DNA of 64,000 bases from Nocardia sputorum (GCF_027924405.1 NZ_AP026978.1:6076001-6140000), one strand, 5' to 3'; numbered from the stretch's first letter, positions 53,140-62,313 are shown. The notes: generated by a model from the letters alone, not told the origin. Translations and numbers: made by a program.

Positions 53140-53158
53140 CCAGCGCCTGCGGCGCTGG
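53140..53158 (+). terminator. Hairpin after the CPBP gene
   Basis: CCAGCGCC (53140-53147) and GGCGCTGG (53151-53158) pair around TGC. Position 27 bp after the stop fits a terminator; the T-run lies before, not after, the stem. Confidence 0.45.
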
Positions 53159-53194
53159 GTGTTCGCGGCCCCCTTATGGCTCGCGAACGGCGGA

Positions 53195-53587
53195 TGCTCG
53201 GTCTCGCTTCGCTCGAAAGACGTGGTTCAGGTGAGCCGGGCGCGTCAGCGGGGAACTCCGGCCCCATCGCTTTCACAGGGTCGGTCGATCATTTCCGTCC
53301 AGGCTCGGCGGGTCCGTTCTCACAGAGTCAGTGCCGTCCGGCGGGCATCCGGACCGGGCGCTAGACCGCGAGGGCATGCTCGGTCTCGCTCGAAAGGCGT
53401 CGTTCAGGTGAGCCAGGCGCGTCAGCGGACGAACTCCGGGTACATGGCTTGCGCGAGGTCGGTTGATCTGTCCTGGAGGGTTCGGTGCGGACGGTGACCA
53501 TCCCGTCCGTGAGCCGTGCCCGCGAACAACGCACGTTGATTCCGTTTCGCCCGCAAGACGTGATTGAGGCGAGCGGACGTGTTGCGG
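53195..53587. repeat. Imperfect direct repeats in a gene-free stretch
   Basis: The unit beginning TGCTCGGTCTCGCT and containing GTTCAGGTGAGCC and CGCGTCAGCGG appears at 53195-53290 and again at 53377-53468. A more degenerate third copy of the same core is at 53545-53587 (TTTCGC...AAGACGTGATTGAGG). The spacing is about 180 bp. The surrounding 53114-53881 has only frames that run through these repeats, without ribosome-binding sites or known domains, so I see no gene in it. Confidence 0.6.
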
Positions 53588-53881
53588 TTCGACCAAGAGC
53601 CCGTGGGATGCAGGGCGGAACCCGTAGCGGGGAATTCACGCGATTGCTATGCGCAGATTCGAACTCAGTTTCGACACGCGGAGGGCGCCGATAAAAGCGC
53701 CGCTCATCCGGATATTCGAGCCAGGCCATGAATTTCCCCTGCTCGGCGTGTCGCCTTCGACCGGGAGAGCGCCACGTTGACCACGGGAAGAGCTCGGTTT
53801 AGTCTCACTCCGATCACACATATGTTCGAGCAATCATGTCTCCACCACCCGACATGACACCTGCTCTTGGGAAGGCTCGCG

Positions 53882-56578
53882 ATGCCCGACGAACCCTCGA
53901 ACGGTAGTTCCGAGATTGCCGCGCTGGCAGAGCAGGTCGAGACCGCGCGGGGCAAGTTGCCCCTGCAGCTCGATCCGGCCCTGCTGGAGGTGCTGTCCGA
54001 ACGCGAGATCGCCGCCGAGCGCGAACTCGCGGAGTGGATTCGCGCGCAGCGGCGCACCCAGCGGCGCCGGGAGATCGAGGCGGAATTGGCCGCCGAGCAG
54101 CGTGATCGCAAGTCGGCCGCGGCGTTGCGCCGCTCCGAGGAGGCCGACGCCCGCTGGCACCGGCGGGCGCTGGCCGCGCGGCGGCGGGCGTCCAGCGAGG
54201 ACGCGCGACTGGCCCAGCTCTACCGGCGGGCGGAGTGGTCCTCCCGCGCCTTGATCGCCGTCGTGGTGCTCGGCATGGTGTGGGCCGGTGTCAACGTGCA
54301 GCACAACCTGGTGCCCAGCGGCGACATGTCCGATCCGCTGTACTGGTTGAGCTACGGCATCGAAGCGATGATCTCCATCCCGATCATCACCATCATGGTC
54401 GCGGCGACCACGGCCGCCAAGTGGGGCCGGGAGCTGGCGCGCGGCAAGGTGATCTTCTTCGAGGCGGCCCTGCTCGGCACGACCGTCGCACTCAACACCG
54501 GCCCGCATCTCGCCGCAGGCGACCTCGGCCGCGCCGCCGAATACGCGATCGCCCCGGTGATGGTCGGCGTCGTGATCTGGTTGCACGCCTGGGTTTCCGC
54601 GCGGTACGCGGTGCTGATCGACGGTGCGCCGGTGATCGAGCGCGACCGGCGGATGATCCGTGTCGATGCGCAACCGGACATGCCGGAAGCCGAGGGATAT
54701 CACTCCCTCGACGCAGCGGCGACCAACCGACGTAGTCCCTGGGAAGGCGATATCTACACCGCGCCGGTGAGCGATAGCCGCGCGGCACACCACCATGCGG
54801 ACTCCGGAACGGAAGTCGGTCATCGAGGTGGCGTCCACCATCCTGGGCGGGAGACCTCCGTCCACCGCACGATCGCGGGCGCCGGATCCGCACCTCACGA
54901 CCGAGGGACATCCGAAACGCCTTTCACGCACCGCGCTACGCAGGCAGAGTCCGCGAACTCGAGCGCAGCCACCTCCCACGTCGACCACGGAAGGTTGCCG
55001 ACCCACGGTCACGCAGTCGACTCGCCGATCAACGGCCGCCCACACACCGCCGACCGCGCCTTCCTCGCTGCCGCGAGCCATGGAGATGGCGAGGACGGGG
55101 GCGACTCGAATTCGACTGATATCCGCTCCGCCAACGGTCACGCCGTCGAGTCGCTGATCAGCGGCCACTCCCTCGACGTCGACCGCGCCCCGCTCACGCC
55201 GGTGGATGACAGGGCCGGCGAAGCTCCAGCGCCGTCCCCTGCTTCGGACCGGACCGATGCTCGCCCGACCAACGGGCACGCGGTCGAGCCCGGTGCCGCA
55301 ATCCACCGCGCCCCGAACGGCCACCCCGTCCAAACCACCGTCAACGGGCACCCCCAGGACCTGTCCACGAACGGCCACACCCTCCCGCCGATCGAGCGCA
55401 ACACCGACCAGCCGCCTGTCAACGGAAACGCGCACCCGCGCATCAACGGACACGCGGTGCGCCCAGCCACCAACGGCCACACTGTTGCCGATGCCGCGCA
55501 GCCCTTGCAGGTCGACGGGAACATCGTGCGCCCCAGCACGAACGGCCACATCACCGCGTCCCCCACGAACGGCGATGCACACACGAACGGAGATGCACAA
55601 GCGGCCAGCGGTCACGCCGCCGAGACGCCCGCCGACATTGCTGCGCAAGCCATTCCGCTCGACGAGCACACCGCTCCCGCCGCCGAAGACCACCCGATCG
55701 CTCCCAACGGATACCGTGGTCAGTCGGTTGTCAATAGCGAAGTGACGATTCCTTCCCCGCACGCCGTTCCGCCTGTAACGCAGCATGTCCCGGAGGCCCG
55801 TGTCGACGGACACCCGACTCGATCCGCCGAATCTGAAACTGCACAGATCTCTCCTGCCACCTTCGAGGAGGGAGTCTCGAACCGAGCGGAAGCGCCTGAG
55901 TTCGAGAGCCCGCTGCCGCGTTTCGAATCCACGCGATCTGCGGCACAGCAGATCTCGCTTGCCGACCTGCACGACGGCCTGGAATTCGGTGCGCACTCCC
56001 GTACGCAGGCGAACGGTGCGGCATCGACGCACGCTGCTGCCAACCGAGGCGAACGCTCGATCGATCGCGCGCATCGCGGAGACGACGCACGGCGTCTTGG
56101 CCCCACCGAACCCATGCCCGCGCCGTCCCCCGCATCCGCCGACACCGCCGCACAGGTGCACCCGAACGCCACCGCCCCGCGCGCGGCGAAACGCGGAAAA
56201 TCGGCGACCGCCGAGCAGAACGACCGCTCCGCCGACGCGGAGAGCGAACAACTGGCCCTCGAGGAAACACCTGAGCTTTCGCACCCGCGCGTCGAACCGA
56301 TGCCGATCCTCGAGGACGACGACGAAGACGACGAATTCCCCACCGAACCAGAGGAAGCCGACACCGACGACGACGAAATCTCCGCACTCGCCCGGGCAAT
56401 CACCGACCGCCGCCTGTCCAACCTCCCGATCGAGGAGGTCAGAGAAATCCTTACCCTCGCCGACCAGGGCGGCACCACCCCCGCCATCGCCAACGAACTC
56501 GGCGTCCCCCGCTCAGCAGTCACCCGCGTCCTGGACTCGGCCCTCAAAGTCCACCGCCCCTACGCAACCATCGGCTGA
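53882..56578 (+). CDS. DUF2637-like membrane protein with NGH-repeat linker and C-terminal HTH
   Basis: The 898-residue protein has four parts. Residues 1-115 are a charged helical region (EREIAAERELAEWIRAQRRTQRRREIEAELAAEQ), probably coiled coil. Residues about 120-250 hold four membrane helices (ALIAVVVLGMVWAGVNV, ISIPIITIMVAATTA, VIFFEAALLGTTVALN, IAPVMVGVVIWLHAWV) resembling DUF2637 of actinobacterial plasmid/Spd proteins. About 500 low-complexity residues follow, with eight exact NGH triplets (TNGHAV, VNGHPQ, INGHAV and others) and variants. An acidic patch (LEDDDEDDEF) and a final helix-turn-helix (LADQGGTTPAIANELGVPRSAVTRVLDSAL) close it. ATG at 53882 follows GGGAAGG. Membrane-tethered DNA binding is inferred. 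Confidence 0.75.
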   Translation: MPDEPSNGSSEIAALAEQVETARGKLPLQLDPALLEVLSEREIAAERELAEWIRAQRRTQRRREIEAELAAEQRDRKSAAALRRSEEADARWHRRALAARRRASSEDARLAQLYRRAEWSSRALIAVVVLGMVWAGVNVQHNLVPSGDMSDPLYWLSYGIEAMISIPIITIMVAATTAAKWGRELARGKVIFFEAALLGTTVALNTGPHLAAGDLGRAAEYAIAPVMVGVVIWLHAWVSARYAVLIDGAPVIERDRRMIRVDAQPDMPEAEGYHSLDAAATNRRSPWEGDIYTAPVSDSRAAHHHADSGTEVGHRGGVHHPGRETSVHRTIAGAGSAPHDRGTSETPFTHRATQAESANSSAATSHVDHGRLPTHGHAVDSPINGRPHTADRAFLAAASHGDGEDGGDSNSTDIRSANGHAVESLISGHSLDVDRAPLTPVDDRAGEAPAPSPASDRTDARPTNGHAVEPGAAIHRAPNGHPVQTTVNGHPQDLSTNGHTLPPIERNTDQPPVNGNAHPRINGHAVRPATNGHTVADAAQPLQVDGNIVRPSTNGHITASPTNGDAHTNGDAQAASGHAAETPADIAAQAIPLDEHTAPAAEDHPIAPNGYRGQSVVNSEVTIPSPHAVPPVTQHVPEARVDGHPTRSAESETAQISPATFEEGVSNRAEAPEFESPLPRFESTRSAAQQISLADLHDGLEFGAHSRTQANGAASTHAAANRGERSIDRAHRGDDARRLGPTEPMPAPSPASADTAAQVHPNATAPRAAKRGKSATAEQNDRSADAESEQLALEETPELSHPRVEPMPILEDDDEDDEFPTEPEEADTDDDEISALARAITDRRLSNLPIEEVREILTLADQGGTTPAIANELGVPRSAVTRVLDSALKVHRPYATIG

Positions 56579-56759
56579 TCACTGCCAGTACAGAACCTGA
56601 GCCGACCTTCCTGATTGTGCTGCATCACCATGCTCACGGCCCCCGATGATCGCGAGGTGGCAGCCCACCCCCGTGCTGCCGAGCGGGCGGCCTATCGGCA
56701 GACTGAAGTCACGGTCATCACTGTGGACCCTCTGGCTGCGATGACTGGCAGGACAGGCC

Positions 56760-56951
56760 CTAGTCGCTCGCTTGACTGTCCGGCGTGCTGCCCTCGCCGC
56801 GTGCGCGTAGGTAGCGCTCAGCGGACACCTTGCGCGGGCACGGCGGTTCGCAGCTCTGGTGAAGCTTCGACAGTCCGCGCGCGTGCTCCTCGTCCTCGGG
56901 CATGTTGCCGTCGTCGCAGTAGTCCTGCACCCAGGAACCCCGAGTCGTCAT
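56760..56951 (-). CDS. Small hydrophilic protein, second gene of a pair
   Basis: The 63-residue product (MTTRGSWVQDYCDDGNMPEDEEHARGLSKLHQSCEPPCPRKVSAERYLRARGEGSTPDSQASD) has three spaced cysteines and no known domain. Its ATG overlaps the stop of the preceding gene by 4 bp (ATGA, 56948-56951), supporting translation. The 180 bp between it and the DUF2637-like gene contain nothing I recognise. Confidence 0.55.
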   Translation of the reverse strand: MTTRGSWVQDYCDDGNMPEDEEHARGLSKLHQSCEPPCPRKVSAERYLRARGEGSTPDSQASD

Positions 56952-57112
56952 CCCTGCTCGTCCTCCAGCCGCGCGAAGATCTCACGTGCCGGCACGGATT
57001 CGTCCGGCTCGCCACCGAGGTCGAGTAGCCAAGGCAGCACCCAGAACACGAGTATCAGCAGTCCGCCGACGGCGGCCATGACGATGAGGACGCTTGCGAG
57101 CTCTACGGTCAT
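56948..57112 (-). CDS. Small single-span membrane protein
   Basis: The 54-residue protein MTVELASVLIVMAAVGGLLILVFWVLPWLLDLGGEPDESVPAREIFARLEDEQG has one membrane helix near the N-terminus and an acidic cytoplasmic tail. AAAGGTC precedes the ATG at 57112. It is coupled to the next small gene and divergent from the XRE/TPR regulator at 57256, so that regulator may control the pair. Confidence 0.65.
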   Translation of the reverse strand: MTVELASVLIVMAAVGGLLILVFWVLPWLLDLGGEPDESVPAREIFARLEDEQG

Positions 57113-57255
57113 TCGATGACCTTTCGGCGTGTCGTGTCGTGGTTGGCGGGCACCCGACGCCGGGGGCTCGGGACTCAACCCGACGCCGGGGCCTGCGGAT
57201 ACTTTGGCCTGGGTGAAGCCCTGCGAAGCGGCACATCCTGTGTCACCGTGGAGGC

Positions 57256-58443
57256 ATGGACGATGCCGGGATCGGAGAACGTACCGCCAGAGCTCGCAAA
57301 CTCACCCGGCTCACACAGCAACAGCTCGCGCAGAAGGCGAACGTCTCGGTGTCGCTGCTCCGCAAGGTCGAACGGGGCGCCCGCCCGGCCTCGCCCGCGT
57401 TCATCGCAGCCGTGGCCGGAGCACTCGGGGTCGACATCGAGAATCTGACCGGTCAGCCCTACACCCCGGCGCGCGACGATGCCGGAGCTCACGCCACCAT
57501 TCGCGAGTTGCGCCGGAAGATACTGGCGTTCAACGACGAACCATTGAGCGCGCCGATCACCTTGAAAGAGCTGACCACAGCACTGCATCGGGTGCAGGAG
57601 AGCAGGCGGCGCGGCCGGTACGGCGACCACATCGCCGAACTGCCGGACGTGATCCACGGGTTGCACGCCCTCGCGGCCGAGGAGCCTTCCGAGCGTCGTC
57701 TGGAGAGGATCTATGCGACGCTCGCCTACGCCTACAACAGCGCGTCTTCGGTGGCCTACCGGTACGGCTACCTGGACCTCGCCGCGTTGGCCGCTGAGCG
57801 CTGTGTGTGGGCGGCTGAACGCAGCGGCGACCCGGTTTGGCCGATCGCGGCGGAATACCATCGCGCGCTGATCCTGCTGTACTCCGGCTCGTACGCCGGT
57901 GGTCTGCGGATCATCGCGCGCGCACAGACCGTCGGCGAGCAGCTGCCCACGACACCGGAAGTCCTCGCGGTGCGGGGCGCATTACATCTGCGGGGGTCGA
58001 TACTGTCGGCCCGTGCTCTCGACGCCGACGCCGCCGACACGCATCTGCGGGAGGCCCGCCGGATCGCCGAGACCATCGGTTCCGCGCAATACCAGGAGTA
58101 CGGAACCGGGTTCCACTTGGCGAACGTCGATATCCACTCCGTTTCTGTGCCCGTCGAGTTGTCCGATGGCACGACAGCGGTTGCGCGTGCCGAGCGGATT
58201 CGTCTACCGGCATCGGTCACGCCCTCTCGCGCCGGGCATCACTGGATCGATGTGTCCCGCGCGTGGTTGCTCCACGGGGACAAACAGCGCGCTCTCGTCA
58301 GTCTCGACCGAGCACGCCGGATCGCACCAGGGCTCACACGCAACCACCCGCAGGTCCACGAGACCGTCCGCGTGCTGGCTCACGCCCGGCGCGGAACCGA
58401 CTCCCTGGCCCGGTTCGCGAAATGGGCAAACGTCAAGATTTGA
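57256..58443 (+). CDS. XRE-family regulator with TPR-like C-terminal domain
   Basis: The 395-residue protein has an N-terminal helix-turn-helix (RTARARKLTRLTQQQLAQKANVSVSLLRKVERGARPASPAFIAAVAGALGV) and a long helical region with TPR-like repeats (LERIYATLAYAYNSASSVAYRYGYLDLAALAAERCVWAAERSGDPVWPIAAEYHRALILLYSGSYAGGLRIIARA). This is the architecture of actinobacterial peptide- or ligand-responsive regulators. GGAGG is only a base or two from the ATG, so the precise start is uncertain. It is divergent from two coupled tiny genes and ends at a strong terminator. Confidence 0.8.
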   Translation: MDDAGIGERTARARKLTRLTQQQLAQKANVSVSLLRKVERGARPASPAFIAAVAGALGVDIENLTGQPYTPARDDAGAHATIRELRRKILAFNDEPLSAPITLKELTTALHRVQESRRRGRYGDHIAELPDVIHGLHALAAEEPSERRLERIYATLAYAYNSASSVAYRYGYLDLAALAAERCVWAAERSGDPVWPIAAEYHRALILLYSGSYAGGLRIIARAQTVGEQLPTTPEVLAVRGALHLRGSILSARALDADAADTHLREARRIAETIGSAQYQEYGTGFHLANVDIHSVSVPVELSDGTTAVARAERIRLPASVTPSRAGHHWIDVSRAWLLHGDKQRALVSLDRARRIAPGLTRNHPQVHETVRVLAHARRGTDSLARFAKWANVKI

Positions 58444-58451
58444 AGGAGGAA

Positions 58452-58488
58452 AGAGCTGTGCACCCGATGAATTCGGGTGCACAGCTCT
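58452..58488. terminator. Bidirectional terminator between regulator and MMPL genes
   Basis: AGAGCTGTGCACCCGA (58452-58467) pairs perfectly with 58473-58488 over a 5-nt loop, with GGAAAG before and TAATCC after. It lies between two convergent genes. Confidence 0.75.
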
Positions 58489-58538
58489 AATCCGGCTTAC
58501 TCATCCGCGAGCGCCGAGTGTCGAACGCTCGGGCCCGC

Positions 58539-60686
58539 TCACCTCTCGCCGACCGAAGTCCCGACGACCTCCTGCGCCTCCGGCCCCGCCCCACCAGGCT
58601 TCTCGTCCCCATGCCCCGGCCACCACGCCTTGTGACCGATGAGCGCCGTGAGCGCGGGCGTGAAGAACATCGCCATGACGAAGGCCGCGATCGCGATGCC
58701 CACCGAGATGGCGAAGCCCATCTGTGCGAGGACGTTGTTGCCGGCCAGCATCATCGACGCGAACGTGCCCGCCAGGATCACTCCGGCCGCCGCGATGGTG
58801 GGGCCGGTGTGCCGCACGGCCAGCGCCGCGGCCTGTTTCGGCTCGTTGCCCTCGCGCGCCTCTTCCCGCAGCCGGGCGACCATGAGGATGTTGTAGTCGG
58901 TGCCCAGCGCGACCACGAACAGATACATGATCACCGGAAGCGTGAAGATCAGGCCGGTCTCACCGCGGAAGTGCTGGAACACCAGCACCGCGGCGCCGAG
59001 CGTGGCGGCGAAGCCGAGGAACACCGAGGCCATCAGGTACCACGGCGCGACCAGACTGCGCAGCAGCAGTCCCAGCACGATCATGATGAGGATCGCCGCC
59101 ACCGGGAACACGATCGAGTAGTCCCGCGCCATCGCCTCCTGGAAGTCGACGAACACCGAGGTCAGACCACCGACGGCGGCGGTCGTACCGGCGGGCGCCG
59201 CCGCGTGCGCGGTATCGCGCAGCGGGCCCTTGACGGTGTCCAGCGCTGCATCCGACTCCGGCGCGGCATCGAGCGTCACCGCGAAGTCGGCGATCGTCTT
59301 ATCCGCGGACAATTTCGGCTCGGCCACCTGTCCCACACCGGGTACCCCGGCCAGCGCGTTGCGGTAGGCGGTGAGCTGCTCGGCGGTCAACGCGCCGTCG
59401 GACTGCAACAGGACGTCCGAAGGTTGGGTGGTCCCGGCGGGCAGGCCCTTGACCAGCTCCTTGCTGTAGACGACGGATTCCGAAGCCTCCGAGGTGGACC
59501 CGGAGCTGAGATCGAACGTCGGGTGGAAACCGAACGCGAAGACACCGAGCACGATCAGCGCACCGCCGGAGACTACGGCGAACGCACCGGGCCGCCGGCC
59601 GAGCGCACTGCCGATCGCGGTGAACCGCGCGCCCTTCGGTTCGGTGCGCCAGGCCTTGGACGGCCAGAACACTTTGGTGCCAAGCAGCGACACGACGGCG
59701 GGAACGAGTGTCAGCCCCGCCAGCAGCGCGACCGCCACCGCGATCGCCAGCGCCGGCCCCATGGCACGGAACATGCCCAGCGTGGAGAGCACCAGCGCCA
59801 TGAACGCGATGATCACCGCGCCCGCCGCGGACGTGATCGCCTCACCCACCCGGGTGACGGCGCTGACCATGGCGGTCTTCGAATCCTCGCCTGCGCGCAG
59901 GCGTTCGCGGTAGCGGAACATCAGGAACAGGATGTAGTCGGTGCCGACACCGAACAGCACGACCACGAGGATGGCATTGATCGAGGCGTCGATCTGCAGG
60001 TCGAATGCTCTGGCCACCATGGCGATCAATCCGCCGACCATGCTGGAGACCGCGCCGATCACGATGATCGGCAGCAACGCGATCACCGGGCTGCGGAAGA
60101 TGACCAGCAACAGCACCAGGATCAGGACGACGGTGGCGACTCCGACGATGGCCAGACCCTTGTCGCCCGATTCCTGCTGATCCAGCACCTGCGCCGCCTG
60201 GCCGGTGATGCCCGCCTTCAGCTCGGTGCCCGCCACGCGTTCCTTCAACTCCTTGCGCAGCGCCTTGACCGCGTCACCCTGCGTGGTGTCGTTCGGGTTC
60301 GTCACCTTCGTCATCTGCACCGCGATGATCTGCACCAGGCGGTTCTCCGACGGCGGCGTCGGTTGCATTCCGATGACGTCCTTGATCTGCGCGTCGCGCA
60401 GGTTGCCGCCGATCGACACGACCGAGGCCGCGTCCGCGTCGGTCAACGGCGTGCCGTCCTTCCGGGCGAACACGATGATCGCCGCGGGAGCGGAGCTGTC
60501 GGGGAAAGCCTTCTGCTGCAACTCCAATGCCTGAATAGATTCGTAGTGGGAGGGCAGGAAGGCTGATTGGTCTGTCGTCGATTTCAGTTCCGGCGCCGAG
60601 GCCACCACCGCGATGGCGAGCAGCACCCACAGGCCGATCACCTTCCACGGATTGTGGACGACCACGGCCCCCAGTCGTGCGAACAT
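58539..60686 (-). CDS. MMPL-family RND transporter
   Basis: The 715-residue protein has two symmetric halves, each an extracytoplasmic loop plus a block of helices. The proton-relay helices contain GVGTDYILFLMFRYRERL and ALGTDYNILMVARLREE, the two GTDY motifs of MmpL proteins. MMPL transporters export lipids, siderophores or hydrophobic drugs in mycolate-containing bacteria. It is short compared with mycobacterial MmpL lipid exporters and carries a tail after the last helix (WWPGHGDEKPGGAGPEAQEVV). It follows the EXLDI-like gene by 44 bp on the same strand. Substrate unknown. Confidence 0.9.
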   Translation of the reverse strand: MFARLGAVVVHNPWKVIGLWVLLAIAVVASAPELKSTTDQSAFLPSHYESIQALELQQKAFPDSSAPAAIIVFARKDGTPLTDADAASVVSIGGNLRDAQIKDVIGMQPTPPSENRLVQIIAVQMTKVTNPNDTTQGDAVKALRKELKERVAGTELKAGITGQAAQVLDQQESGDKGLAIVGVATVVLILVLLLVIFRSPVIALLPIIVIGAVSSMVGGLIAMVARAFDLQIDASINAILVVVLFGVGTDYILFLMFRYRERLRAGEDSKTAMVSAVTRVGEAITSAAGAVIIAFMALVLSTLGMFRAMGPALAIAVAVALLAGLTLVPAVVSLLGTKVFWPSKAWRTEPKGARFTAIGSALGRRPGAFAVVSGGALIVLGVFAFGFHPTFDLSSGSTSEASESVVYSKELVKGLPAGTTQPSDVLLQSDGALTAEQLTAYRNALAGVPGVGQVAEPKLSADKTIADFAVTLDAAPESDAALDTVKGPLRDTAHAAAPAGTTAAVGGLTSVFVDFQEAMARDYSIVFPVAAILIMIVLGLLLRSLVAPWYLMASVFLGFAATLGAAVLVFQHFRGETGLIFTLPVIMYLFVVALGTDYNILMVARLREEAREGNEPKQAAALAVRHTGPTIAAAGVILAGTFASMMLAGNNVLAQMGFAISVGIAIAAFVMAMFFTPALTALIGHKAWWPGHGDEKPGGAGPEAQEVVGTSVGER

Positions 60687-60730
60687 CTGCGAAGAAATCC
60701 TTTCCGGATTCGGCGAAAGCGGCGGGTATC

Positions 60731-61210
60731 TCAGATCTGCAGGTCCTGCGAGGTCGGGTTCTCGGCCACATCGACAACGGTTCGGTAGATGTGCTCCGGG
60801 ATTCGGCCTCGCAGCTCAGCGGGCGAGTCCACGATCTCCACCGTGTAATCACCCCACTCGCGCTCGCCGCTGCCGGGCCGCAGCAGCTCGCGCCAATTCT
60901 TCCATTCGGTCCAGTCGATGGCGACGGACATTTCGCGCCAGTCCGATTCCCGCCGGTGCACCACGAACTTGCCTTTGCGGCTCACGTAGACCCGCACCAC
61001 GGTGATCCCGACCTTGGTGTATTCGCGGGATTCACCGAGCAATCTGCCGAAGAACCGCTGCTGACGCCCGCCGCCCGGGCCCACCCGCAACACGACCTGG
61101 CGCAGGTCGTCCGCGTCGACCGGCTCGGCGGATTCCTTGACGATGGTGACGCCGCAAGCCTGCTCCTCGACAGTGCCCGCACCGTCCAGCTCGTTCGGAT
61201 CGGTGGTCAT
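60731..61210 (-). CDS. EXLDI-type small protein
   Basis: The 159-residue product contains DDLRQVVLRVGPGGGRQQRFFGRLLGESREYTKVGITVVRVYVSRKGKFVVHRRESDWREM and ends YTVEIVDSPAELRGRIPEHIYRTVVDVAENPTSQDLQI. The family is named for a C-terminal E-x-L-D-I; here the ending is SQDLQI, a variant. Such proteins sit beside drug-type transporters and regulators in actinobacteria and have no known biochemical role. GGGGAAATC precedes the ATG at 61210. Confidence 0.65.
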   Translation of the reverse strand: MTTDPNELDGAGTVEEQACGVTIVKESAEPVDADDLRQVVLRVGPGGGRQQRFFGRLLGESREYTKVGITVVRVYVSRKGKFVVHRRESDWREMSVAIDWTEWKNWRELLRPGSGEREWGDYTVEIVDSPAELRGRIPEHIYRTVVDVAENPTSQDLQI

Positions 61211-61345
61211 GATTTCCCCGTTTCATAGATCAGTGCGCATGCAGGCATGCGTCTATGCCAGTTCGGCCCCCTCCGAATCCGCTTCTCCAGGTGCGCATTC
61301 GATGTTCTCAGATCATTCGGGCCGCTGTCTCACTATAAGTAGATG

Positions 61346-61355
61346 TATACGTATA
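61346..61355. promoter_or_regulatory. AT-rich palindrome upstream of the EXLDI/MMPL operon
   Basis: TATACGTATA within ATGTATACGTATAAC is a perfect palindrome in otherwise GC-rich DNA, about 135 bp upstream of the EXLDI gene. It resembles a TetR-type operator or a strong -10. No regulator gene is adjacent. Confidence 0.4.
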
Positions 61356-61399
61356 ACGCAAGACATGACACGCCACCGACCCCGCACGGGCCGTTGAAC

Positions 61400-61867
61400 C
61401 TAGTCGCCGCGCCCGACCGGACGCCCGTGTTCGAGATACCTGGGGCAGCCGTCGAGGTATGCCAGGTGCGCTCGCCGCACCCGCCGAGCCAACCTCGGTA
61501 TCACGTAGTCATCGAGGTCGTCGATCGAAACCCACTGCCACGCATCGAGTTCCGATTCCTGCAAGCGGATGGCACACTCGTCGGCACCGAGCACACCGCA
61601 ATCGAATACGTACAGGACCTTGTCGCCTTCTCCTGGCCTCGGCGCCCAGTCGTGCACGAGCAGCCGACGGACGGAACGATCGATCCCCAGTTCCTCCCGA
61701 ACCTCGCGCCGACAAGCGGCAGCGGGCGCCTCCCCTGGCTCCACGTATCCGCCCGGCAGATCCCACCCATTGCCGTACGTCTTGTGCACAAGCAACACAT
61801 GGTCACCGCGCACGAACAACGCCCCCGCAGCCATCCGCGCTCGCCCGAGTTCCACCACCCCAGCCAA
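61400..61867 (-). CDS. NUDIX hydrolase
   Basis: The 155-residue protein has the complete Nudix box [24 protein letters not shown] (G-x5-E-x7-REVxEE-x-G-I) after [24 protein letters not shown]. It should hydrolyse a nucleoside diphosphate derivative; the substrate cannot be told. The frame opens with TTG at 61867; GTG at 61858 or ATG at 61834 are alternatives, the last giving a typical Nudix N-terminus. Confidence 0.85.
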   Translation of the reverse strand: MAGVVELGRARMAAGALFVRGDHVLLVHKTYGNGWDLPGGYVEPGEAPAAACRREVREELGIDRSVRRLLVHDWAPRPGEGDKVLYVFDCGVLGADECAIRLQESELDAWQWVSIDDLDDYVIPRLARRVRRAHLAYLDGCPRYLEHGRPVGRGD

Positions 61868-61910
61868 CCACGGAAGACATTGGCCGCGGTTCGTTCAGCG
61901 CACGGTTCCA

Positions 61911-62235
61911 CACTGCCGCGCCAGGCGGTACACGACTCGCCCAGACCCCCGTCTGTGCGTTATCGCAGAAAAGAAGGCGTTCCCGGTGATGGCGCTGCCA
62001 TGCCAGGCGGTACACGACTCATCCAGCCCCCGTCTGCGCGTCGTCGCAGCCAGAAGGCGATCCCGGCGATGACACTGCCGTGCCAGGCGGCGCACGGCTC
62101 GTGCAGGCACCCGTCTGCGCGTCGTCGCAGTCAGAAGAAGAGATCCCGGAGACGGCACTGCCATGCCAGGCGGTACACGACTCATCCAGCCCCCGTCTGC
62201 GCATTGTCGCAGCCAGAGGACGGTCCCGGCGATGG
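61911..62235. repeat. Four tandem ~82-bp repeats (minisatellite)
   Basis: Four head-to-tail units start at 61911, 61993, 62073 and 62156 and are 82, 80, 83 and 80 bp long. Each has CACTGCC(A/G)TGCCAGGCGG, then ACTC.TCCAG, CCCCGTCTGCGC, TCGCAG and a closing GATCCCGG.GA. Units 2 and 4 are almost the same; 1 and 3 differ most. No unique spacers are present, so this is not CRISPR. The frames through the repeats have no starts with ribosome-binding sites. Confidence 0.85.
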
Positions 62236-62313
62236 TGGCGTTCTGACCGGCAGCAGGCGGTGCGTTCGACGTAGCGGGGTAGCCAGATAGCACCGCCCGC
62301 CGTCATACGCCGA

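Noticed and set aside
53114..53497. 127-codon plus-strand frame after the CPBP gene
   Set aside because: It starts right at the CPBP stop without a ribosome-binding site and is made of the direct repeats.
53834..56284. 816-codon minus-strand frame opposite the DUF2637-like gene
   Set aside because: The plus strand shows membrane helices, linker and HTH with a ribosome-binding site; the minus-strand product is repetitive GRRGV-type shadow sequence.
61911..62235. CRISPR array
   Set aside because: The units are contiguous ~82-bp repeats without short repeats separated by unique spacers, and no cas gene is near.
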